A stretch of 64,000 nucleotides of DNA. It comes from Streptomyces katrae (lineage in GTDB: Bacteria > Actinomycetota > Actinomycetes > Streptomycetales > Streptomycetaceae). The position numbers and the translations under genes are program-made. Positions 40,501 to 47,497 of the stretch are shown piece by piece. The stretch is from positions 5,803,560 to 5,867,559 of the forward strand of contig NZ_CP020042.1 of assembly GCF_002028425.1 (NCBI RefSeq), given 5' to 3'. The notes below the pieces were generated by a model, which was not told where the DNA came from, made no database searches, and saw nothing but the letters and a program-made list of their open reading frames with translations. The stretch's first letter is position 1, and every line of letters starts with the position of its first letter.

Positions 40501-43104
40501 GTCAGCGAGGCGCAACTCGCGGCGCTGCTGGCGGGCGAGCGCGCGGCGGCGACCGCTCCCGAGCCGAGTGGTCCTGCCCCGGGTGACCTCACCTGGCAGA
40601 TGACCGGCCTCTTCGACGACCCGGACGGCGAGCAGACGGCGTTCGCGGTCGACGGGGCCGAGGAGCCGAAGGGGTCGGGGCCGCGCCGGCGCACGGGCGG
40701 CCGGACGCAGCAGATCAAGGACAAGTGGCGCTCGATCATCCCGCTGAAGGAGTTCACCGACTGGCTGGACTTCCTGGAGGCGACCCTCGGCACGGAGGAC
40801 GTCCCGGACGGCACGTTCCTGGCCGGCCTGGACTCCCGCCCGGTGGACGAGGCGCTGGAAGTCCTGGAGTCGTTCGAGCGGAGCCTCGACGGCACCCTCG
40901 GCATGGACACGGGCTTCAACCTGCGGATCCGCTTCCCGTGGCTCCACACGGTCGAGGACATCGCGGGCACGACGGAGCGCGACATAAAGGCGGAGGACGG
41001 CCACGGCTTCTTCCACTGGGAGCTGCACTTCGCCCATGTGTTCCGGGGCGAGGGTGGGGGCTTCGACCTCCAGGTGGGTAACCCGCCGTGGGTCAGGCCG
41101 GACTGGGACGAGGGCGTGGTGCTGGCCGAGGCCGAGCCTTGGTTCAAGCTCTCGGAGAAGCCGTCTGCCTCAGTGTGGCGAGACCGGAAGGCCGAGGTGT
41201 TGGACGACTACGGTCGTCGCGGCGCCTACTTGAGCGACCTGGTTGCCACTGTCGGTACGGCTACCTTCCTCAGCCAGCCGACGACGTACCCGTTGATCTC
41301 TGGGACGCGGCCTGACCTCTATCGGGCCTTCATGTGCCGGACCTGGGCCAACATGGCCGGTGACGGAACCATTGGCTTGGTCCACCCGGACTCACACTTC
41401 AGCGGTGACAAGGAGGGCCGACTGCGAGAGGCTGCGTACGAGCGACTGCTGGTCCACGGCGACTTTGTCAACGCGGGAAACCGCTTCTTCCCGCCGCCGG
41501 TGGGCAGGTCCAGCCACTTCGGTGTGCACATCTACGGGCAGGCGGGGGAGATCGGCTTCGACCATCTGTCGTGGCTCTTCTCCGTCGACGCCCTGCGTAA
41601 GTCAGACACGGACGACGGCACGGCCCCGGACCCCGGTGTGCGATTTGGCAGCAGCTGGGACGAGCGGCCGCACCGCAAGCGGATCGTTCGGGTGGATGAG
41701 GAGACCCTGGCGCAGTGGCAGCGCTTGACCGGCGAGGAAGACCAACCGGTGCGGCAGGCGCGTTTGCTGTCCCCTGTAAGTACGGCGGAGGCTCAGGCTA
41801 TCCGGGCACTCGCCGACTATCCGCTGCGGCTGGCGGCACTCAACCCGCAGATCAGTAGCGGATACAACGAGAAGACCGCCAAGGACGTGGGCCTCATTGG
41901 CTACAACACGGCTGATGGCCAGGGCGAGGTCTTCCGGCCGACCAAGTGGTCCGAGGTGATCCTCAAGGGCCCGCAGATCGGTCTGGCGAACCCGATGTTC
42001 AAGCAGCCGAGTCAGGGAGGCGGCGAGGTCCTGGGCCTCAACCCCCTGGAGCTCGCCGACGACGCAGTACCGGAGACCGAGTACGTCCGCGTGGCCGACG
42101 AGCACACCTACAAGGCCGCGCAGGACTACTGGACCGACCACAGGACGCTGGAGGAGCTGCGGGCCTCGGAGGTGGAGGTCGCCCGGGCGAGGGCCGCGGT
42201 GGCCGCGTCGCAGGACCTTGCGATCGAGGAGGTCACCGACGAGCAGGTTGACGGGCATCTTCTGGGACGGAGGCGGCGGCCGTATACCGACTTCTACCGG
42301 TTGGCGTGGCGTGAGTTCATCGCCCCGGATACAGAGCGCAGTCTCTACGTTGCCATGCTACCGCCTGGCCCTGCGCACATTCACGCAGTTAGAAGCGCTT
42401 CCGTCAGCGATATCCGCAGTTCCGCTTTGACCGCTGGCTTCTGGTCGGCGATTCCGATCGACTACCTGCTGCGCTCGACACGAGTCAGGCACCTCGACGT
42501 TACGCCGGCTCGTAGGCTTCCCGTCCCGTCAGCTGAGCACCCGCTTGCCTCACCACTGCTCTTGCGAACGCTGCGTCTCAACTGCCTTACCCGTGCGTAC
42601 GCTGACTTGTGGGAAAGCCTGTACGACCGGACATGGCCCGGATACGAGCCGTGGGCGTGCGTCTGGCCTGACCTCACCGCCTTGAACGAGGTCACACCCG
42701 AGTGGAATCGCGCAACCCCGCTTCGAACCGAGCGGGCTCGTCGAGCGGCACTGGTTGAGATCGATGCGCTGGTGGCAGTCTGGCTTGGGGTGAGTGCTGA
42801 CGCGCTGGCGGCCATGTACAAAGCCCGATTCCCGATCATGCAGGACTTCGACGCGGTTACCTGGTTCGACAAGAGCGAGCGCAAGATTGCGGGCGATCGC
42901 TACACCTTCGGCTTCGGTCAGACGAAAGAGCAGTACGAGCAGTTCCTCGCGCATGACAAGGGCGAGCGGGCCGAGCCGCCGGAGGGTTACGCAAAGCCCT
43001 TCTACAAGGCGCAACGGGAACAGGAGATGCGTGCGGCGCACGCCTACTTCTCGGCCCGGCTTCAGGATGCGATCAACCAGGGCAAGTGGACGCCTAACGC
43101 GTGA
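37576..43104 (+). CDS. drmMI: Giant Eco57I-type N6-adenine DNA methylase, DISARM DrmMI-like (class 1)
   Basis: A 1842-residue DNA methyltransferase. The N-terminal ~600 residues are helical without a recognised nuclease motif. YYTPKSLTEVTVELALKH introduces the methylase core; the SAM motif CEPALGSGAFL is at ~664-674, LNATAVELAEVSLWL follows, and catalytic NPPW is at ~1169-1172 after a ~500-residue insertion. The remaining ~670 residues should include target recognition. Codon usage changes inside this part: about a third of codons from 42301 to 42618 end in A/T, against ~4% near the gene start. In DISARM the methylase marks host DNA. It could also be a BrxX/PglX relative. A terminator follows directly. 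Confidence 0.82.
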   Translation: MTYDSLVNHGEYLSAHYLAEVLPKDLKAKDGLLARWATAEEEARRHHADAVAKAREEGADPATVPPRARTPREGLRALHSTYFAGRAAFEQDEAALAEPDAPRPADWAKRVTDLHLATLRALGFSDAHEQAITLHRSGHEYTAQIAHHEPGLVAVSCGWTAQPDAALDPDGAGRLLHPVALEASARLEDAKAITDFLFACEEPPRYVLLLVGGVIVLADRLAWHEGRYLAADLDAALNRRDDRNGGELDTIAALFGSDSLRIPAEGGTAPLAGFVDKSGKHAVGVSTELREGLRLSVEWIANEVLARLREQGVAPHQLDDPARLAKELSRESLRYLYRILFLLYAEAQPNLGILPVDYPEYERGYGLQRLGDLVVRDLVGERSRRSFHLYESLDLLFRKVEGGHREWGTEPEDAVAEAADQAAAQAEREADKLLAEGAITQAEHTDRLREADRSRRAAARSADIGLRFEPLKSELFKPDAVRLISQDQLENPHHDPADPDSSEHLDTRLRNETLHRVLRRLMLTKGKGRERGGFISYAQLGINQLGAVYEGLMSYTGFIAEEDLYEVAKGGDPSGGSWMIPASRVQDYSDEVFVERVNEETGRPVRVVHPKGSFVYRLAGRDRQTSASYYTPKSLTEVTVELALKHRLTEETSARELLEWKICEPALGSGAFLNEAIDQVAAEYLRRRERELAPRRIDTEQRQIELQKVKAYIALHNAYGVDLNATAVELAEVSLWLNSMHPGMRAPWFGLHLRRGNSLIGAGRKVYRGADLTDRAWLAKKDTLPPTELSFRDGELPEGAVHHFLLPAVGWGAVADESEAKKLAEWQAKALGKWRKGVQRPPKGPKPFVEKADEPQEARQKRYDRWYKAASGTELLRLQGVARRVEFLWSLVAKRLELSERKISRRVEVWGADWLKHPAEAVDKQKVLDDLTVLGTPYWRLKTVMDTWCALWFWPLDKVAELDGTSPDYAAGSGVVSEAQLAALLAGERAAATAPEPSGPAPGDLTWQMTGLFDDPDGEQTAFAVDGAEEPKGSGPRRRTGGRTQQIKDKWRSIIPLKEFTDWLDFLEATLGTEDVPDGTFLAGLDSRPVDEALEVLESFERSLDGTLGMDTGFNLRIRFPWLHTVEDIAGTTERDIKAEDGHGFFHWELHFAHVFRGEGGGFDLQVGNPPWVRPDWDEGVVLAEAEPWFKLSEKPSASVWRDRKAEVLDDYGRRGAYLSDLVATVGTATFLSQPTTYPLISGTRPDLYRAFMCRTWANMAGDGTIGLVHPDSHFSGDKEGRLREAAYERLLVHGDFVNAGNRFFPPPVGRSSHFGVHIYGQAGEIGFDHLSWLFSVDALRKSDTDDGTAPDPGVRFGSSWDERPHRKRIVRVDEETLAQWQRLTGEEDQPVRQARLLSPVSTAEAQAIRALADYPLRLAALNPQISSGYNEKTAKDVGLIGYNTADGQGEVFRPTKWSEVILKGPQIGLANPMFKQPSQGGGEVLGLNPLELADDAVPETEYVRVADEHTYKAAQDYWTDHRTLEELRASEVEVARARAAVAASQDLAIEEVTDEQVDGHLLGRRRRPYTDFYRLAWREFIAPDTERSLYVAMLPPGPAHIHAVRSASVSDIRSSALTAGFWSAIPIDYLLRSTRVRHLDVTPARRLPVPSAEHPLASPLLLRTLRLNCLTRAYADLWESLYDRTWPGYEPWACVWPDLTALNEVTPEWNRATPLRTERARRAALVEIDALVAVWLGVSADALAAMYKARFPIMQDFDAVTWFDKSERKIAGDRYTFGFGQTKEQYEQFLAHDKGERAEPPEGYAKPFYKAQREQEMRAAHAYFSARLQDAINQGKWTPNA

Positions 43105-43113
43105 ACGCCAGTG

Positions 43114-43142
43114 CCCCGCGTCGGAGGTGATCCGGCGCGGGG
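43114..43142. terminator. Bidirectional terminator between the methylase and DUF397 genes
   Basis: A 12-bp stem with one wobble pair: CCCCGCG then TCGGA on the left, TCCGG then CGCGGGG on the right, with loop GGTGA. It lies 9 bp after the methylase stop, facing the convergent DUF397 stop. Confidence 0.75.
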
Positions 43143-43160
43143 TGGACGGAGGTGGCCGGG

Positions 43161-43343
43161 TCAGGCCTGAATCGCGTGTGAGACGAAACCACCCCACGCG
43201 GCGGGGGAGAGGGCGAGCTGCGGGCCCTGCTTGATCTTGGAGTCGCGGACGTGGATCGTCGGGGGGCAGACGGCGATCTCCACGCAGTCACCGGAGCCGC
43301 CACTGCTGTAGCTGGACTTGTTCCAAGAGGGCGACTTCAACAC
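43161..43343 (-). CDS. DUF397 protein, second half of a split tandem pair
   Basis: A 60-residue DUF397 domain: WNKSSYSSGGSGDCVEIA, then VCPPTIHVRDSK and a C-terminal AAWGGFVSHA, the normal order for the family. The only start is a GTG at 43343 within the preceding ORF, in another frame, without its own ribosome site. Typical streptomycete proteins carry a short DUF397 half fused in frame to a complete one, so this looks like the 3' half separated by a frameshift at about 43326-43331. DUF397 proteins pair with XRE regulators, possibly as their antagonists. Confidence 0.6.
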   Translation of the reverse strand: MLKSPSWNKSSYSSGGSGDCVEIAVCPPTIHVRDSKIKQGPQLALSPAAWGGFVSHAIQA

Positions 43344-43404
43344 AGGAGTCGCCAGAGCTACCGCTGTAGCTGCTCTTGAACCAGGCCAGTTCCGTGGTAC
43401 TCAT
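43288..43404 (-). CDS. Short DUF397 half-domain protein (frameshifted)
   Basis: A 38-residue product starting MSTTELAWFKSSYSGSSGD and CVEVAL, the classic beginning of tandem DUF397 proteins. It then runs into an unrelated tail (LEQVQLQQWRLR) before stopping. Removing one T from CTCTTGG (reading CTC TGG AAC) would join CVEVAL to WNKSSYSS of the following ORF, giving a continuous ~80-residue protein. It overlaps the XRE stop in an ATGA, so it is translationally coupled to that regulator. It may be a true mutation or a sequencing error. Confidence 0.5.
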   Translation of the reverse strand: MSTTELAWFKSSYSGSSGDSCVEVALLEQVQLQQWRLR

Positions 43405-44273
43405 GTTGCTCCTCGCATCTGCCGCAACAGGCTCACGGACTCTTCTTCGGAGAGAGCCTGTGACCGCATCCTGGCATATCGCAGCTGGAGCGTGCTGACC
43501 ACTTTGGGGTCGCAGATGAACTGGCCTCCTTCCTGTCCCTCGCAGTAGCCGAACCATCGGTTGGCGGAGGTCTCCAGCAGCTGCATTGGCCCGTCAAGCC
43601 CTGCGTGGCGCTCTCGCACTTGAGGCATCACTTGAATCTCGATGTTCCTGAGCTGCGTGAGGTCGAGGATGTGCTCGATGAGTGCTCGTGTGACGGCTGT
43701 CCCACCCGCACGCCTCAAGAAAAGGTGCTCTTCCAGGATGAAGCTATAGGCGGTATTTGGACGCTCGTGGAGCAGTCGCTGCCGCTTCAAGCGCGCAGCC
43801 AGGTGATCTTCGACCTCCTCGTCACTCAGCGGCGGAAGCCGGTGCTCGAACAACGTCCGCGCGTACCCCTCCGTCTGCAACAGCCCAGGGATCAAGCGGC
43901 ACTCGTACGTGTACAGCGTGACCGCCTCCGCTTCCAGCCGGGCCCACTTTCTGAACCAACTAGCCAGCCCCGGCTGTCGGGACAGATGCCGCGCTGCCTT
44001 CTTCAGCGCGCCCGTGTTGCCCAGTGCCGCCTCCGCCCGCTCCACGAACTCCGGGTCCGGCATGCGCCGGCCCTGCTCGCTCGACGCGACCGTGTGCTTT
44101 GAGAACCGCACCAGCGGGACGAAGTCCTCCCGGCTCAGCCCCGCGTGCTCGCGCAGCGCCTGGACCACCGCGCCGAACGTCCGCAGGCTGTCCGAGGAAT
44201 CCGGCTCACCTCCGCCCGGCGTCGGTCCGCCCGCGCACGGTTCCTCGTCCATGCCATCCATGTACTCGGCCAT
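43401..44273 (-). CDS. XRE-family regulator with DUF5753-type C-terminal domain
   Basis: A 290-residue regulator. The N-terminal XRE helix-turn-helix (~30-90) reads FGAVVQALREHAGLSREDF and VRFSKHTVASSEQGRR. The C-terminal domain (~110-285) has the streptomycete signature YECRLIPGLLQTEGYART, the LEEHLFLRRAGGT stretch and a terminal GQFICDPKVVSTLQLRYARMR, matching DUF5753 partners of DUF397 proteins. The ATG at 44273 is preceded by GGAGG; upstream in-frame codons lack one. It is divergent from a GHKL-ATPase gene across the perfect palindrome at 44365-44389, its likely operator. G+C at third positions is lower than in core genes. Confidence 0.85.
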   Translation of the reverse strand: MAEYMDGMDEEPCAGGPTPGGGEPDSSDSLRTFGAVVQALREHAGLSREDFVPLVRFSKHTVASSEQGRRMPDPEFVERAEAALGNTGALKKAARHLSRQPGLASWFRKWARLEAEAVTLYTYECRLIPGLLQTEGYARTLFEHRLPPLSDEEVEDHLAARLKRQRLLHERPNTAYSFILEEHLFLRRAGGTAVTRALIEHILDLTQLRNIEIQVMPQVRERHAGLDGPMQLLETSANRWFGYCEGQEGGQFICDPKVVSTLQLRYARMRSQALSEEESVSLLRQMRGAT

Positions 44274-44364
44274 CACCGGCCACCTCCGCGCCCGCCCACC
44301 TCGCGTCCCACACCCGACCCTTCTCATGGTCACGTTCGGTGACGCGTACTGTCCACCCGTTGTG

Positions 44365-44389
44365 CGCGTACGCTGACGCAGCGTACGCG
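44365..44389. promoter_or_regulatory. Perfect 11-bp-arm palindrome between the XRE and GHKL-ATPase genes
   Basis: Arms CGCGTACGCTG (44365-44375) and CAGCGTACGCG (44379-44389) flank ACG. It lies 92 bp upstream of the XRE start and 46 bp upstream of the ATPase start, in the only intergenic region of the regulatory module, so it is a strong operator candidate for the XRE protein. Confidence 0.6.
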
Positions 44390-44434
44390 GCGCATCCCTG
44401 GTGAAGCGGCCTTGGAACCCGCCAGATTGGCGCC

Positions 44435-44881
44435 ATGACACCTCCCCCCACCCGCCAAGGCGATGTCACCGTACGTGCGTTCGCCCAACGCTTCAGCTCC
44501 ACCCCGCTCGGCGCCCGCCTGGCCCGTCATCTCGCGCTCCATCAGCTGCACGGCTGGGGCATCCCGTACGGCTCGGAGGCCTCCGACATCACCGCCCAAC
44601 TCGTCGCCGAGCTGGCCGCCAACTCCGTGACGCACGGCCGGGTACCCGGCCGGGACTTCGAGCTGCGGCTCGCGCTCACCGACGGCACCCTCCGCGTCGA
44701 GGTCTCGGACACCCGTGGCGAGCGTCGGCCGCCCCACCCCCGCGAGCTCCCCGAGCCCCGGCCCCTCGCCGACTCGGGCCGCGGGTTGTTCCTCGTAGAG
44801 GCGCTGGCCGATCGGTGGGAGGTGCTGGACCGGGTACCCATCGGCAAGACCGTGCGGGCGGAGCTCGACCTGACGCGCTGA
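44435..44881 (+). CDS. Stand-alone GHKL ATPase (anti-sigma-factor/RsbW-like kinase fold)
   Basis: A 148-residue protein made of a single HATPase_c-like domain. N-box LVAELAANSVTHGRV, G1-like VSDTRGERRP and G2 DSGRGLFLVEAL are visible, so ATP binding is expected. There is no phosphoacceptor histidine or membrane segment. Streptomyces has many such proteins beside XRE-DUF397 pairs, in a conserved three-gene regulatory arrangement. It could be an anti-sigma factor kinase or a partner switch; its target is unknown. It lies 76 bp before the DUF262 gene on the same strand and may be transcribed with the downstream defence genes. Confidence 0.8.
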   Translation: MTPPPTRQGDVTVRAFAQRFSSTPLGARLARHLALHQLHGWGIPYGSEASDITAQLVAELAANSVTHGRVPGRDFELRLALTDGTLRVEVSDTRGERRPPHPRELPEPRPLADSGRGLFLVEALADRWEVLDRVPIGKTVRAELDLTR

Positions 44882-44957
44882 CCTCGCCACTCTCCTCCCG
44901 CCGTCTATAGGGTGACCGTGAAGGTCACGTACGGCGATACGAGGGCGACGGGGAGAC

Positions 44958-46262
44958 ATGGCCGATCTGGAGGACAGCGGCAGCGGACGGGCCGTCGGGC
45001 GGCGGAAGGCCGTGGGGTACGAGCGCTATCAGCCGCCCGCAGAGGATGGTGAGTTCCAGCCGGACGCGCTCTTCCTGCCCCTGGACAGCCCACTCGAAAT
45101 CGGCTCCGACGGACTCCCCACCGGAGTCGAGCTGGAGCAGTCCGCCGACGAGGAGGGCGATCCGAGAGCGGCGGAGGAATCCGATCCCGACGGCATCCGC
45201 GCCCCGTTCCGGCCCGAGAACATCAAGATCGAGACGCAGGCGACCACCGTCGATCTGCTGCTGTCCCGCCTGCGCGAGAAGATGATCGACCTGGCGCCGG
45301 ACTTCCAGCGCCGGGCCGGTATCTGGACCGACGTGCAGCAGAGCCGGCTCATCGAGTCCCTCCTACTGCGGATCCCGATCTCCTCCTTCCACATGGCGCA
45401 GGACGAGGACGACAACTGGGCCGTCGTGGACGGAATCCAGCGGCTCACCGCCATTGCCCGGTTCATGGCCCCCGAAGCCGTCGGAATGACCCCGCTCACC
45501 CTCCGCGGGCTCGACTATCTGCGGGACTTCCACGGCCACACCTACGAGGACCTCACCGGGCGCCTGCGCATCCGGCTCCGCGAGACCCAGCTCGTCGTGC
45601 ACATCATCCAGCAGGGCACGCCCGAGGCGGTCAAGTACAACGTCTTCTCGCGGATCAACACGGGCGGAATGCCGCTCAAGCCGCAGGAGATCCGGCACGC
45701 CATGGTGAAGGGCCCGGCCCGGACCTTCCTGGCCGATCTCGCCGAGGACGCGGCCTTCGGTGACGCCACCGGCTGGAGCGTCTCCAACGAGCGGATGGCC
45801 GACCGGGAGATGGTGCTGCGCTTCATGGCCTTCCGGCTGTCCAACCCGTTCGAGCACACGCAGCGGGACTTCGACCAGTTCCTTGTGAACGCCATGCACG
45901 GCATCAACCGGCTGACCGAGGAGGACCGCGAGGCGCACGCACGGGAGTTCCGGGAGGCGATGAAATGCGCCACCGGCCTCTTCGGCGAACACGCCTTCCG
46001 GAAGTGGAAGGGCGCCAAGGCCAAATCACCCATCAACAAGGCCCTTTTCGAAGCGGTCGCGGTGAATCTCGCCGACTTGAGTGATCATGAGCGTGATGTG
46101 CTGGTAGCGTCCCGTAACACGGTCCTCACCGGCTTCTTCGAGCTGATGAAGGACTGGGACTTCGACCGTTCCATCTCCATCGCCACCGGCGACCCGAAGA
46201 AGGTACGGACGCGGTTCGGCGAGATGGCGAAGCTCTACCGGGGGGTAGTGGACAGTGCTTGA
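44958..46262 (+). CDS. DUF262 (GmrS/ParB-like fold) protein
   Basis: A 434-residue protein. The N-terminal ~80 residues are acidic and disordered. The DUF262 domain (~85-320) has LAPDFQRRAGIWTDVQQSRLIESLLL, here seen in two parts, and the family hallmark DGIQRLTAI (DGQQRLT type) followed by NVFSRINTGGMPLKPQEIRHAM. DUF262 proteins are NTP-dependent subunits of defence nucleases such as GmrSD. This one has no C-terminal DUF1524/HNH nuclease half, so a separate protein would have to provide cleavage. It overlaps the ATPase gene by 8 nt. It is the first gene of the five-gene set to 57587. Confidence 0.85.
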   Translation: MADLEDSGSGRAVGRRKAVGYERYQPPAEDGEFQPDALFLPLDSPLEIGSDGLPTGVELEQSADEEGDPRAAEESDPDGIRAPFRPENIKIETQATTVDLLLSRLREKMIDLAPDFQRRAGIWTDVQQSRLIESLLLRIPISSFHMAQDEDDNWAVVDGIQRLTAIARFMAPEAVGMTPLTLRGLDYLRDFHGHTYEDLTGRLRIRLRETQLVVHIIQQGTPEAVKYNVFSRINTGGMPLKPQEIRHAMVKGPARTFLADLAEDAAFGDATGWSVSNERMADREMVLRFMAFRLSNPFEHTQRDFDQFLVNAMHGINRLTEEDREAHAREFREAMKCATGLFGEHAFRKWKGAKAKSPINKALFEAVAVNLADLSDHERDVLVASRNTVLTGFFELMKDWDFDRSISIATGDPKKVRTRFGEMAKLYRGVVDSA

Positions 46263-47445
46263 CCGGCTGACGCTGGCGAACTACAAGGCCTTTCAGCACG
46301 CGGAGCTGCCGCTCGGCCCGCTTACGCTGCTGACCGGGCTGAACTCCTCCGGCAAGAGCAGCGTCCTGCAAGCGCTCGCCCTCCTCCACCAGTCGTACAC
46401 GGCCGGGGATCTCGACCACGCGGGAGAGCTGGCGCTGGAAGGCGCCGTGGGGCGCCTCGAAGCCCCGCACGAGAACGGCTTCCTGCTCAACGGCGAGCTC
46501 GTCGGACTCGGCACCGGGCAGGACGTCCTGCACGAGGAATTCACCGGGGACGAGCCGGAGATCACCCTGGCCGTGGGCGAGGGACCGTACCGGTACTCGT
46601 GGACGGTCGGGTACGAGCCCGAGCAGAACCTGCTGCCCCTAACCGCGGTGGACCTGCCGCTGACCACCGAGGGGTACGGGAGCCGGCCGAGCGGGGACGC
46701 GGCTGTGTTTCCGCGGTACTTCACCGCCGGATTCCAGTACCTGCACGCAGACCGGATCTCACCCGCCGAGTTCTATCCGCGCGACCACCACGCGGTCGTC
46801 GGGCGCGGGTTCCTCGGCGTACGCGGCGAGCACACCGTCAACTTCCTGCGCCACCACGCCCGGGACGAGGTGCCCGAGGGGCCGCTGCGCCACCCCAAGG
46901 CCGCCTCAGCGCTGCTGCTGGACCAGGCCGCCGCCTGGATGGGCGAGCTGTGCCCGGGGGTGGACATCGAGGCGGCGGCGATCGAGGGCACCGACTCGGT
47001 ACAGCTGTCGTACGGGTTCACGGGCGCGCTCGGCGCCAGCCGCCGCCGGCGTCCGACGAACGTCGGCTTCGGCCTCACCTACGCCCTGCCGATCGTGGTG
47101 GCCTGCCTGACGGCCCGGCCCGGCTCGCTGATCCTGCTGGAGAACCCGGAGGCCCATCTGCACCCGCAGGGGCAGACGCGGATGGCCGCGCTCGCGGCGG
47201 CGGCCGCCGCGCAGGGGGCGCAGCTGATCGTGGAGACGCACAGCGACCACGTGATCAACGGGGTGCGGCTCGCGGTCAAGCAGGGGCGGCTGGCACCGGA
47301 CCAGGTGGTCCTGCACTACTTCCGCGGCGACGGTACGGGAGTCGGCTTCGTCACCCCGCGGGTGGACGAGGACGGACTGCTCGACCAGTGGCCCGAGGGC
47401 TTCTTCGACGAGCTGGAGAACACGCTCGACCAGCTGCTCGGCTGA
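46255..47445 (+). CDS. AAA/ABC-type ATPase with DUF3696 C-terminus
   Basis: A 396-residue ATPase of the RecF/OLD-like P-loop group. Walker A is GLNSSGKSS (28-36), and the Walker B region is ILLENPEAHLHPQGQ (~292-306), followed by the D-loop-like IVETHSDHVINGVR. The C-terminus LHYFRGDG with LDQWPEGFFDE is the DUF3696 signature. No TOPRIM domain is attached, so it is not a complete OLD nuclease. It is probably the motor or sensor of a complex with the DUF262 protein and/or the following unknown protein. The GTG at 46255 lies within the DUF262 gene's last codons, so the two are translationally coupled. Confidence 0.85.
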   Translation: MLDRLTLANYKAFQHAELPLGPLTLLTGLNSSGKSSVLQALALLHQSYTAGDLDHAGELALEGAVGRLEAPHENGFLLNGELVGLGTGQDVLHEEFTGDEPEITLAVGEGPYRYSWTVGYEPEQNLLPLTAVDLPLTTEGYGSRPSGDAAVFPRYFTAGFQYLHADRISPAEFYPRDHHAVVGRGFLGVRGEHTVNFLRHHARDEVPEGPLRHPKAASALLLDQAAAWMGELCPGVDIEAAAIEGTDSVQLSYGFTGALGASRRRRPTNVGFGLTYALPIVVACLTARPGSLILLENPEAHLHPQGQTRMAALAAAAAAQGAQLIVETHSDHVINGVRLAVKQGRLAPDQVVLHYFRGDGTGVGFVTPRVDEDGLLDQWPEGFFDELENTLDQLLG

Positions 47446-47449
47446 ACAG

Positions 47450-47474
47450 CGAGCCCGGGGGTGGGCCCGGCTCG
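47450..47474 (+). repeat. Hairpin between the DUF3696 ATPase and the 313-aa gene
   Basis: Arms CGAGCC (47450-47455) and GGCTCG (47469-47474) with inner GGG/CCC pairing, located between the ATPase stop and the ribosome site (GCGGAGGGGGAAA) of the next gene. It could attenuate or adjust expression within the operon. Confidence 0.4.
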
Positions 47475-47497
47475 TCACACATCGCGGAGGGGGAAAC

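Noticed and set aside
43105..43404. Possible restriction endonuclease subunit downstream of the giant methylase
   Set aside because: The short ORFs there are clearly DUF397 fragments on the opposite strand, separated from the methylase by a bidirectional terminator.
44958..46262. Complete GmrSD type IV restriction enzyme
   Set aside because: The DUF262 protein has no DUF1524/HNH domain at its C-terminus and the next gene is an ATPase, so a canonical GmrSD is not supported.
46255..47445. OLD-family nuclease (Gabija GajA or retron-type)
   Set aside because: There is no TOPRIM domain after the ATPase; the C-terminus is the DUF3696 pattern.
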